A stretch of DNA of 7,652 nucleotides from Anaerolineales bacterium (GCA_024643945.1 JAHELX010000196.1:1-7652), one strand, 5' to 3'; shown: positions 1-5,700, numbered from the stretch's first letter. Notes: a model not told the origin generated them from the letters alone. Program-made: numbers and translations.

Positions 1-431
1 TCCTTGGGCCAGGGGAGGTGACCGACCCGCTGGAGTGGAAGGGCAAAGGTGAGCTGACGGTAATTTTCCAGAACGTCCATGCGATGACCGATTGCCTGGA
101 CGTTTGCAAGTTCGCCACCTTTGCTGAGTCCTTAGATGCTTTTGCCGCTCAGCTCTCGGCAATGACCGGCGTGACCTACACGGTCGACGATTTGCTCAAG
201 GTCGGCGAGCGAACCTTTAACCTCGAGCGCTACTACAACAACCTGGTCGGCTTTGGTGAGGGCTCCGACTACCTGCCGGAGCGCTTCCTGAAGGAGCCTG
301 CTACCGGGCCTGGCTCTGAGGGCCAGGTTTGCGAGTTAGACCAGATGCTGGCCGAATACTACGAGAAGCGTGGCTGGAAGAACGGTGTGGTCCCCGAGGA
401 GAAGCTGAAGGAGCTGGAGATTATCCCCTAG
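1..431 (+). CDS. Aldehyde ferredoxin oxidoreductase, C-terminal part (5' end outside window)
   Basis: This is the last ~143 codons of a gene that enters from the left edge; the reading frame is open from base 3 and stops with TAG at 429-431. The GTG at 18 is an internal Val, not a start. AORs are cytoplasmic enzymes with a tungsto- or molybdopterin cofactor and a [4Fe-4S] cluster; they oxidise aldehydes to acids with ferredoxin or a partner subunit as acceptor. Two family hallmarks are visible: the D-x-L-x-x-C-K-F segment (DCLDVCKF, bases about 90-113), whose last Cys corresponds to the fourth cluster ligand, and the closing block with ERxxNLERxxN, LDxMLxEYYxxRGW and a final P-x-x-KLxEL. The first three cluster cysteines and most cofactor-binding residues lie outside the window. 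An additional Cys sits four residues before the ligand Cys. The substrate and the AOR subfamily cannot be decided from this fragment. The neighbouring MoaD-like gene fits a pterin-cofactor enzyme locus. Confidence 0.93.
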   Translation, partial: LGPGEVTDPLEWKGKGELTVIFQNVHAMTDCLDVCKFATFAESLDAFAAQLSAMTGVTYTVDDLLKVGERTFNLERYYNNLVGFGEGSDYLPERFLKEPATGPGSEGQVCELDQMLAEYYEKRGWKNGVVPEEKLKELEIIP

Positions 432-455
432 CTCGCCGCAGTCGGATCAGATCAT

Positions 456-496
456 AAATAGAAACCGGGTTCCTCCAAGGAACCCGGTTTCTATTT
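456..496. terminator. Bidirectional intrinsic terminator between convergent genes
   Basis: A perfect inverted repeat pairs 456-474 with 478-496, giving a 19-bp stem and a 3-nt loop. The GC-rich core (GGGTTCC/GGAACCC) is flanked by A/T-rich outer arms, so each strand's hairpin ends in a short T-containing run. It lies 24 bp after the AOR stop and 12 bp after the stop of the leftward MoaD-like gene, exactly where a terminator shared by two convergent genes is expected. Confidence 0.85.
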
Positions 497-508
497 GGCA
501 GTTTGTAT

Positions 509-1114
509 TTAGAAGGCCACCACATAAGGATGCATCAGAACCACCATATCGCCATCGTGGATGGGTGCCTCCATGTCGCCGATCAGGTAGGAGAAACGAC
601 CATTGACCGCCACTCGTGCCCAGGGTCGAACCTTTCCTTCCTCGAGAATGAGATCCCGCAAGTCGTACTGGGCGAAGAGGTCGTTCAATAGGGCGCCCAA
701 GGTGTGGCCGGCGAAGGCGAACTCCATGCGGTCACGGCCCATACGCCCCCGCACGTTGCCGGTGAACTTGAGCGTGACATGGGTCAGGTCTTCCTCGGCG
801 GCTGAGGCTGGCTCATCGGACGGCTGCTGGGCTCCCGGGGCACCGCCCCCGACAGGTGGGAAGATCCACATCTGGTCGCTGGCCTGGACTGGGGTGTCCA
901 GACCATCTAAAAACCGGATATCTCGCCCGTTCACCATAATATGGATGTGGCTTTGCAAATGTCCATCGCTGTCGAAGACCTCAGGTTCCAGGTCAGGATG
1001 AGTGTCCACCAGCCGCGTCAACACTGTTCTCACAGTGTTACCTTCGGCTTCTGGCACTTCTACCTCGGCTTTGCCTGCAGTCTGGCGCAAAGTCGCAAAC
1101 AGACGAACCTGCAT
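509..1114 (-). CDS. Tandem MoaD/ThiS-like beta-grasp protein (two ubiquitin-like domains fused)
   Basis: The 201-residue protein carries two beta-grasp domains. Domain 1 (about 1-91) is a clear MoaD: it opens MQVRLFATLRQ, has the VNGRDIRFLDGLDTPV segment, and ends IFPPVGGG, the diglycine tail that in MoaD is adenylated and thiocarboxylated to deliver sulfur to molybdopterin. An acidic, Pro/Ala-rich linker (about 92-110) leads to domain 2 (111-201), which repeats the fold (VTLKFTGNVRGR, then VNGRFSYLIGDMEAPIHDGDMVVLM) but ends HPYVVAF with no Gly-Gly. I chose ATG 1114 because AAGGAG (1120-1125) sits 5 nt before it; the in-frame GTG at 1120 overlaps that ribosome site. The family's usual length is 80-95 residues, so this is about double. 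Its convergence with an AOR gene suggests a role in making the AOR tungsten/molybdenum pterin cofactor; that link is inferred. An unrelated protein-modifier role for domain 2 cannot be excluded. Confidence 0.9.
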   Translation of the reverse strand: MQVRLFATLRQTAGKAEVEVPEAEGNTVRTVLTRLVDTHPDLEPEVFDSDGHLQSHIHIMVNGRDIRFLDGLDTPVQASDQMWIFPPVGGGAPGAQQPSDEPASAAEEDLTHVTLKFTGNVRGRMGRDRMEFAFAGHTLGALLNDLFAQYDLRDLILEEGKVRPWARVAVNGRFSYLIGDMEAPIHDGDMVVLMHPYVVAF

Positions 1115-1153
1115 GGTCACTCCTTTTCCCCTTGCTAATAGGTAATAGCCTGC

Positions 1154-1182
1154 ATTATACCAGGTTTAAAGAGTCATGCCAA
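1154..1182 (-). promoter_or_regulatory. Sigma-70-type promoter of the MoaD-like gene
   Basis: On the minus strand TTGGCA (1177-1182) and TATAAT (1154-1159) are separated by exactly 17 bp, matching the consensus at 11 of 12 positions. Transcription would start near 1147 and leave a leader of about 32 nt before ATG 1114. The MoaD-like gene is therefore probably transcribed on its own. Confidence 0.8.
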
Positions 1183-1199
1183 GCCACTACAGAGGACGG

Positions 1200-1230
1200 G
1201 GGTGTGTTTGGATTTCGGGGCGAACCCTCC
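1200..1230 (+). repeat. Imperfect direct repeat, copy 1
   Basis: Starts with GGGTGTGTTTG and continues with a diverged G-rich then C-rich segment. It matches 1301-1330 at about 24 of 31 positions; the first 11 bases are identical. The function is unknown. Confidence 0.5.
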
Positions 1231-1300
1231 CGGAGCAAAGCCCCCCCACGGGGCAGGTTGCTACTAAAAATCGCAGCTTGTTCAGTCAAAACCTGCGGGA

Positions 1301-1330
1301 GGGTGTGTTTGAACTTTGGAGCAAATTCCC
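1301..1330 (+). repeat. Imperfect direct repeat, copy 2
   Basis: Second copy of the GGGTGTGTTTG-led repeat, 101 bp after the first. The divergence of the 3' half suggests an old duplication or two members of a dispersed intergenic family. Confidence 0.5.
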
Positions 1331-1470
1331 AGAGGTAAGGGCGAAACATTCCACAAGAGGACTCTTGTCGGGTGGGTATCTTCACCCGGACCAGAGCTGC
1401 GGTTCCGAACATCCATTTTCAGGGATGCCTTACCCCTACTCCGTTCCGCATTGGGGAGAAGGATATACGC

Positions 1471-1504
1471 CCCGGCACAGCTTTGAACACAAATCTATGC
1501 CGGG
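1471..1504 (-). terminator. Possible terminator hairpin after the LPVTG protein gene
   Basis: CCCGGCA (1471-1477) pairs with TGCCGGG (1498-1504). The interior continues with AG/CT and TTTG/CAAA pairs around a 4-nt loop (1486-1489), giving 13 bp with two single mismatches. It lies 24 nt past the stop at 1528. There is no T-run on the minus strand, so it would be a weak or factor-dependent terminator or an RNA-stabilising 3' hairpin. Confidence 0.4.
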
Positions 1505-1527
1505 CTCCATTCTGAAGAGGGCACCTG

Positions 1528-2037
1528 CTATCGCCGGAGTGCGCGACGCACGCCCTGAACTGCCAGCCCTGCCACCAAGAGCGCGGCCAGGGCGGCTGTT
1601 ACGCTGATCGAGGTACCAGGCAGTGTACCGGTTACAGGTAGCAACGCCTCGCCACCGCCGACTCGAAAGCCCACCCACCAGTATTGTATTAGGCCACCAC
1701 TCTGGTTGCGCTGCTCGGCGCGGACAGCATAACTCCCATCTGCCGTGTTTTCAGGGACGGCAATGGTGGCCGAAAAAGTACCATCGCTGGCTGGGTTAGC
1801 CTCGACTTCGGCGATAGAGCCTTCTCCGGTGTCGCCATTGGTCCCGATCATCACCTTCACCGGTATGTCGGGCTTCGCCCCTTCACCGGTGACGGCGATG
1901 TCAGTGCCCGGCTCCCCATTAATCGGGCTGATGGTGATGCGGAGAGTCGTCTCCGTTTCGCCACCGGCGAAGGCTATGGATACGGGAAGCAACAGAATGG
2001 CGACCAGGGTCAGGGTAATCACGACTCGAAGGGACAT
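1528..2037 (-). CDS. Secreted LPVTG-motif (sortase-type) surface protein
   Basis: The 169-residue protein has a Sec signal peptide (1-24, hydrophobic core VVITLTLVAILLLPVSIAFA, likely cut after AFA). A single Ig-like/beta-sandwich region follows (about 30-128) and begins ISPINGEPGTDIAVTGEG, typical of bacterial cell-surface Ig-fold repeats. The C terminus is a complete cell-wall sorting signal: LPVTG (133-137), a hydrophobic helix (about 143-162), and the basic tail RRALRR. A second near-motif, LPGTS (139-143), follows at once. Sortases cleave between T and G and link the protein to the envelope. ATG 2037 was chosen because AGGAGGT (2045-2051) lies 7 nt upstream; the earlier in-frame GTG (2046) overlaps that site. 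No sortase gene is in the window. Without a sortase, the C-terminal helix could act as a plain membrane anchor. The binding partner or structural role of the Ig-like domain is unknown. Confidence 0.8.
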   Translation of the reverse strand: MSLRVVITLTLVAILLLPVSIAFAGGETETTLRITISPINGEPGTDIAVTGEGAKPDIPVKVMIGTNGDTGEGSIAEVEANPASDGTFSATIAVPENTADGSYAVRAEQRNQSGGLIQYWWVGFRVGGGEALLPVTGTLPGTSISVTAALAALLVAGLAVQGVRRALRR

Positions 2038-2096
2038 AGCTAACACCTCCTGTGAGGGAGCCTACCTCATTATGGAATCTGATTATGTTCACATGT

Positions 2097-2125
2097 ATTA
2101 TACCTTGAATTAAATCATATGTCAA
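2097..2125 (-). promoter_or_regulatory. Perfect-consensus sigma-70 promoter of the LPVTG protein gene
   Basis: On the minus strand TTGACA (2120-2125) and TATAAT (2097-2102) are 17 bp apart, a 12-of-12 match to the housekeeping sigma consensus. The start of transcription would be near 2090, with a leader of about 52 nt that ends in a strong ribosome site. This predicts a highly and constitutively expressed gene unless a repressor acts. Confidence 0.88.
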
Positions 2126-2200
2126 GTTAAAACTGTTATGTTTAGAAGCCGTCTAAAAAGGCAAGGACGTCCCTGTGCTTGAGTGCGGGGAGAATAGACA

Positions 2201-2227
2201 TTAAAAAGCCCGCTCTTGGAAGCGGAC
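2201..2227 (-). terminator. Intrinsic terminator after the propeller lipoprotein gene
   Basis: On the minus strand GTCCGCT (2221-2227) pairs with AGCGGGC (2208-2214) through six Watson-Crick pairs and one G-T pair around a 6-nt loop. TTTTTAA (2201-2207) follows directly. It lies 46 nt past the stop at 2273, a standard Rho-independent terminator that separates this unit from the LPVTG gene promoter. Confidence 0.8.
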
Positions 2228-2272
2228 CTATGGGATTACAGGAGGACAATGGGGTAAGTTGTGCATGAGAGG

Positions 2273-3427
2273 TTATCGGATGGCGAACACCTGGACTGCG
2301 TCTCCAGTCAACGTCAGGCGCCGTGGCGGAGTGGATCCGTCCGCCGCAGCGCGCCAGATGCCGGCCGACCCTTGTCCCTCGTCGGCAGTTGACGGCCCAT
2401 GAAGAGTGTGACGGACGAAGATGATGAAATTGCCATCGGGCGTCCAGTGTGAGTCACTTTCCATGTAGTTGTCGTCAGCGGTGAGCGAACGCGTTTCCCC
2501 GGTATCGACGTCGACGATTTCAAGAGTTGCATCGTCGCCGCGATGCGCAATGTAAGCCACCTGGCTATCCTGTGGGGACCAGACTGCCTGATTTACTGGG
2601 AAATCGGTCAATAGCTTTTGTCCGCTACTGTCGGCTTTGGCCAGCCAAAGGCGATTCAACTCATCCTGATACGTCAGGTTGCGTCCATCGGGAGACCAGG
2701 CGTGATTGGTCGGAGCCGATCCAGCTCCCATCTGGACGGGGCTCCCTCCTGCCACATAGAAAGCAAAGGCCGGCTCCCCGAAATCTACAAGAAAGCGAGT
2801 GCTATCGGGGGACCAGGCGACAATGTCAGGACACAAGCGCCGTTCGCTTGGCTGAGGAGCGGTGCTGCCCAGGGTGCGCCAGCCGGTGCCATCGGATTGG
2901 ATCAGAATAACGTTAAAAACATTGGGATCAGGTGTCGTTTCCAGGAAAGCAATATATTTGCCGTCAGGTGACCAGGTGGGGAATAGGTAACGTCGACCAC
3001 CGGCTGCCAATGGCTGGGGCGGCTGAGAGGCATCGAGCCATTGAGCGTAGACATCGTCATTTAGCGTGTAGACTACGCCGCTACTGTCGGGGAACCAGGA
3101 GACGGAGCCAACCATCCCGTCATTCAGCTTAGTGGGCGCCTCGCCGCCAGTAGGCACCACCCACAAACCATCGTCCACTTGTTGGTAGGCTATCCAATGA
3201 CCGTCAGGCGAGACGTAGTAGGGGGCGCATTCAGTGGGCTGCAGATCACGGGCCATTAGGGTGATGTCAGTGCCGTCGGTCCGCATGATGTTGAGGCTTT
3301 TGCCATCCAGATAGGCTATCCGCACTGCCGAGGGCGACGGCGTGGCCTCATAATCCGGGACTTGCGGCGGCTGGCAACCGATTACCAACAATGAGGCCGC
3401 CAGGATGAGCAAGATGGCCCTAATCAA
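2273..3427 (-). CDS. TolB/PD40-type beta-propeller lipoprotein
   Basis: The protein has 384 residues from the chosen TTG start: a lipoprotein signal (1-18, MIRAILLILAASLLVIGC, lipidated Cys18), a short Pro-rich linker, then seven PD40-type repeats. Their cores read VSPDGHWIAY, WFPDSSGVVY, WSPDGKYIAF, WSPDSTRFLV, WSPDGRNLTY, WSPQDSQVAY and WTPDGNFIIF. This is the TolB C-terminal fold, an outward-facing propeller used for protein binding. It is not the trans-envelope TolB itself, since the N-terminal TolB domain and the tol/pal genes are absent. The frame is open upstream to a TTG at 3589, one base after the upstream stop, which would give 438 residues. I prefer 3427 because it yields a compact signal peptide, has GAGG 6 nt ahead, and leaves a terminator-like hairpin (3457-3503) outside the gene. 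Its ligand and exact role are unknown. Confidence 0.87.
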   Translation of the reverse strand: MIRAILLILAASLLVIGCQPPQVPDYEATPSPSAVRIAYLDGKSLNIMRTDGTDITLMARDLQPTECAPYYVSPDGHWIAYQQVDDGLWVVPTGGEAPTKLNDGMVGSVSWFPDSSGVVYTLNDDVYAQWLDASQPPQPLAAGGRRYLFPTWSPDGKYIAFLETTPDPNVFNVILIQSDGTGWRTLGSTAPQPSERRLCPDIVAWSPDSTRFLVDFGEPAFAFYVAGGSPVQMGAGSAPTNHAWSPDGRNLTYQDELNRLWLAKADSSGQKLLTDFPVNQAVWSPQDSQVAYIAHRGDDATLEIVDVDTGETRSLTADDNYMESDSHWTPDGNFIIFVRHTLHGPSTADEGQGSAGIWRAAADGSTPPRRLTLTGDAVQVFAIR

Positions 3428-3456
3428 AGAACGCCTCGAGTTACCTGAAGAAGCCC

Positions 3457-3503
3457 AAAAACCCCGTCTGTCGGCTTTGGTCGCTGACTGATGGCCGACG
3501 GGG
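3457..3503 (-). terminator. Terminator-like hairpin ahead of the propeller lipoprotein gene (possible attenuator)
   Basis: On the minus strand CCCCGTC (3497-3503) pairs perfectly with GACGGGG (3462-3468), followed by TTTTT (3457-3461). The 28-nt loop can be partly closed: GTCGGC/GCCGAC (3494-3499 with 3470-3475) is an alternative stem, with CCCCG/CGGGG as outer arms. If translation starts at 3427, this lies in a 163-nt gap between the small membrane protein and the lipoprotein and could end or attenuate transcription. If TTG 3589 is used, it falls inside the coding sequence and is probably incidental. Confidence 0.4.
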
Positions 3504-3590
3504 CGGGGTGTCAAGATGCGACAGAACTTGACGAGCGGGACATAGGCCAACTCGTAGACGTCCCTTTGATCTGTTGTACCGGCTGACAAC

Positions 3591-3725
3591 TTATCTTACC
3601 GTTTGATCTGTTTCTTCTTCATCCAGTGAGAGTTTCCCGATTGTGCGTACAACGCCGCGCTGCCATTGAGCATATGCTACTGCGATCAGCATCAATATTA
3701 GCACTGATACCAGCAGGAACTCCAT
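3591..3725 (-). CDS. Small single-pass membrane protein, unknown function
   Basis: From ATG 3725 this encodes 44 residues: a hydrophobic helix (about 3-18, FLLVSVLILMLIAVAY), a basic juxtamembrane stretch (QWQRGVVR), and an acidic tail (LDEEETDQ). A longer form from ATG 3782 (63 residues) adds a polar basic N terminus but has no ribosome site. The shorter start has only a weak GAGAAG at a suitable distance and a better AAAAGGAG that is too far (14 nt), so the start is uncertain. I recognise no family. The stop is one base from the in-frame TTG at 3589, so it is probably cotranscribed with the downstream lipoprotein gene. The lack of homology evidence means a chance frame remains possible, but the helix-plus-charged-tail pattern fits a real small membrane protein. 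Confidence 0.5.
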   Translation of the reverse strand: MEFLLVSVLILMLIAVAYAQWQRGVVRTIGKLSLDEEETDQTVR

Positions 3726-3785
3726 AACTGTCTTCTCTGCTCCTTTTAAATGGCGATTGGTATATCTGCGAAACGACCACATTCA

Positions 3786-3814
3786 AGTATAACCTAACGC
3801 CGCGTTGCTTACAT
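3786..3814 (-). promoter_or_regulatory. Weak candidate promoter for the small protein/lipoprotein unit
   Basis: TATACT (3786-3791, 5 of 6 to the -10 consensus) lies 17 bp downstream of ATGTAA (3809-3814, 3 of 6 to the -35). Transcription from about 3779 would favour the ATG at 3725 over 3782. A second weak pair (TTGAAT 3781-3786, TATACC 3759-3764, 16-bp spacer) is an alternative. Both are far poorer than the two consensus promoters further left. Confidence 0.25.
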
Positions 3815-3842
3815 CAGTTAAGCCGCCTATTCTTTGTACGCT

Positions 3843-3856
3843 ATGGCGTACGCCAT
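3843..3856. promoter_or_regulatory. 14-bp perfect palindrome, possible operator
   Basis: ATGGCGTACGCCAT is its own reverse complement. The pentamer TACGC also occurs at 3837-3841, 3849-3853 and 3857-3861, so the palindrome sits in a small cluster of like half-sites. It lies between the kinase stop (3895) and the small protein start, upstream of the weak promoter elements, where an activator or repressor site would be expected. The factor is unknown. Confidence 0.35.
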
Positions 3857-3857
3857 T

Positions 3858-3895
3858 ACGCTTAGATTTGTCATAATGCATGACTTGGCAAGCGT
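3858..3895 (-). other. Nested inverted repeats at the kinase stop codon
   Basis: On the minus strand ACGCTT (3890-3895) pairs with AAGCGT (3858-3863), enclosing GTCAT (3880-3884) and ATGAC (3870-3874). The two-level hairpin begins within the kinase stop codon. There is no T-run, so a terminator role is doubtful; it could stabilise the operon's 3' end. Confidence 0.3.
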
Positions 3896-5700
3896 TATTT
3901 GTTGGACCCATAAGCACGAAGCTTTGAGGGGCGCGGATTGCGAGGTAACACTACTTGCACTGTTGTGCCTTGCCCGATTTGAGAGGTGATAGCCATCTGC
4001 CCCCCGAAGAGTTGCGCTCGCTCTTTTAGTCCCATCAATCCGAGGCTGCCCACGTTGACTAACTCGGCAGTCTCTTCGGGCAGGATAAAGCCACTCCCAT
4101 TGTCTTCGATAGTGATTATGATTTGGCTTGGCAGAAACTGGGCATGCACTTGCGCGTGCGATGCCCGGGCATGTTTACGGACGTTGGTCAGAGCCTCTTG
4201 AACAATACGATAGATGGTCACTTCCATATCCGGAGGTAGCCCTTCCGTCGTACCTTCTGCGTTTAACGCTACATCGATCGTGTCTTGCTGGCTGAGCTCA
4301 TTGACCAGATACTGAAGGGCGGGCACCAGACCCAGGTCTTCCAGGACAGTCGGGCGCAGGTCCCGGCTGAACTGGCGCACGCTGTCGATAGTGGTGGTAA
4401 CCATCTTGCGTAGGTCGCGCAGTTGTTCCCTGGCCTCTTCAGGATCCTCGGCAACTGTCTCGCGCGCTAACTCCACTCGCTGGCCGATGGCGATGAGGGA
4501 TTGGACGGTGTCGTCGTGCAGGTCACGGGCAATGCGTTTGCGTTCCTCTTCCTGAGTGCGGGTGATCGCGGCCACGTATTGGCGCAGGCCAGCTTGATAG
4601 CGGGCGATTTGTTCCACCATTTCGTTGAAAGCGCTGCCCAGGTCGCGTAGTTCGCGGATGGCGCTGGGCCTCACCTGCGCTGCCGCGTAATCACCGGCAG
4701 CGACTCGCCGGGAGCGGGCGGCCAGTTCAGCAACGGGGCGGATGACCCGCTGGACTCCCCACGAGACGATGACCGTGACCAACCCTACCCCAATGAGTAG
4801 GGCCAATATGATTGGTTGCAGCGAGATACGGGCGGGGGCTACTACGTCAGTCCACGGTTCCTGGATCACCAGTCCCCAGCCTGTCACGTCAACGATGGCG
4901 TAGCCGACCACCTGGCGTGCTTTGCCTGGTTCCTGGATGATGAGTGCTCCCTCGTGTTCGCCCCGCATGAGATTGAAGACTGAGGTGCGTTGGCTGAAGT
5001 CAGCACTGATGAGTGAGTAATCAGGGTGATAGATGACGCGGCCGTTGCGATCAATGAGGTAGGCTTCGCCCACATCGCTGACTTGTAGCTTCTGGATTTC
5101 TTCGCCAATGCGTTGAAAGCGTACATAAAAGCGGCCGGCCAGTACCCCCTGAAAAGTGCCCTCCTGCGAAATGATCGGCACAGCCACGACGATGATATCT
5201 TCGCCGGATCCCGACTCCTGAATGATGTCGGAGAAGGTGAATGACCGCAGGGCTCGGGTGTTTTGGAAATAGGGGCGGCTTGAAAAGTCCTGGCCTAGCA
5301 GGTCAGGGCGATAATCTTCCGTGACAGTCACGATACCGTCGGTATTGAGTACGATAACGCCGCCGTCGAAGTCCAGGAGCAGGTCCCGGGCTTGAGTGAG
5401 GGCGTTCTTTTGCTGAGCCGGGTCACCGCTGCGTACGATGTCAAGGTTGGAGATCGTGGTTAGCACGCGCACGAAGCCGGTCATATTCTCCGACAGTCGG
5501 TCGGCTGACATACGGGCCAGTTCCTGGTCTCGGCTAAGAGCTAACTTTTCGGCGACCTGCTGGTAAGCATAAAATATTGAGCCTGCGGCCAGGGCCAGCA
5601 TGATGGCCAGCGGCAGGATGGTGAAAAGCAGGGCCTGCACACGCAGACTGGCCCAGCGCTCATATAAGTTAGCCCAAAAGCCGGGTGATGCGTTGGACAT
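3895..5700 (-). CDS. dCache-HAMP sensor histidine kinase of the NarL-partner (HisKA_3) class
   Basis: The 601-residue protein has a full sensor-kinase plan. TM1 (about 21-45) and TM2 (about 294-316) bracket an extracytoplasmic dCache-type sensor (about 50-290; SSRPYFQNTRAL at 140-151, DVGEAYLIDRNGRVIYHP at 209-226). HAMP (about 317-370) follows, then HisKA_3 with the phosphorylated His395 in EEERKRIARDLHDDTVQ, the HDxxxQ motif of NarX/DesK-like kinases. The HATPase_c domain shows the N box QEALTNVRKHA (Asn506), G1 box EDNGSGF (Asp533) and G2 box GLMGLKERA (554-562). No catalytic residue seems missing, so it should autophosphorylate and pass phosphate to a LuxR-type regulator. That partner is almost surely the regulator at the right end of the window. 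ATG 5700 has AAGGTG 4 nt upstream. The ligand is unknown; the operon's sugar-type binding protein hints at a saccharide or related solute. Confidence 0.95.
   Translation of the reverse strand: MSNASPGFWANLYERWASLRVQALLFTILPLAIMLALAAGSIFYAYQQVAEKLALSRDQELARMSADRLSENMTGFVRVLTTISNLDIVRSGDPAQQKNALTQARDLLLDFDGGVIVLNTDGIVTVTEDYRPDLLGQDFSSRPYFQNTRALRSFTFSDIIQESGSGEDIIVVAVPIISQEGTFQGVLAGRFYVRFQRIGEEIQKLQVSDVGEAYLIDRNGRVIYHPDYSLISADFSQRTSVFNLMRGEHEGALIIQEPGKARQVVGYAIVDVTGWGLVIQEPWTDVVAPARISLQPIILALLIGVGLVTVIVSWGVQRVIRPVAELAARSRRVAAGDYAAAQVRPSAIRELRDLGSAFNEMVEQIARYQAGLRQYVAAITRTQEEERKRIARDLHDDTVQSLIAIGQRVELARETVAEDPEEAREQLRDLRKMVTTTIDSVRQFSRDLRPTVLEDLGLVPALQYLVNELSQQDTIDVALNAEGTTEGLPPDMEVTIYRIVQEALTNVRKHARASHAQVHAQFLPSQIIITIEDNGSGFILPEETAELVNVGSLGLMGLKERAQLFGGQMAITSQIGQGTTVQVVLPRNPRPSKLRAYGSNK

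Larger units (their letters stand above)
1183..1527. other. Hairpin-rich intergenic region, no gene seen
   Basis: I see no convincing coding sequence here: the open frames lack ribosome sites and family resemblance. The stretch contains several short inverted repeats: 1240-1244 with 1250-1254, 1353-1359 with 1362-1368 (ACAAGAG/CTCTTGT), 1369-1374 with 1383-1388 (CGGGTG/CACCCG), 1410-1414 with 1423-1427, and the larger 1471-1504 element. It also holds an imperfect ~30-bp direct repeat. It may be a structured 3' region of the LPVTG gene transcript, the remains of a dispersed repeat, or a small RNA; the sequence alone does not decide. Confidence 0.5.

Noticed and set aside
18..20. GTG as the start of a 137-residue protein
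   Set aside because: The frame continues upstream to the window edge, and the product is clearly the tail of a ~600-residue AOR, so this is an internal Val.
603..1001. 132-codon + strand open frame across the MoaD-like gene
   Set aside because: It is antisense to two recognisable beta-grasp domains, and its translation is Arg/Ser/Pro-rich and without any fold signature.
1200..1330. CRISPR-like direct repeats
   Set aside because: There are only two diverged copies about 100 bp apart, with no regular spacers and no cas genes.
1380..1430. A tRNA-like T-arm (GGTTCCGAAC...)
   Set aside because: No acceptor, D or anticodon stems pair around it.
1132..1607. Overlapping open frames on both strands in the hairpin-rich gap (68, 85 and 143 codons)
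   Set aside because: They have no ribosome site or recognisable motif, and they overlap each other, the repeats, and the consensus promoter at 1154-1182 or the end of the LPVTG gene.
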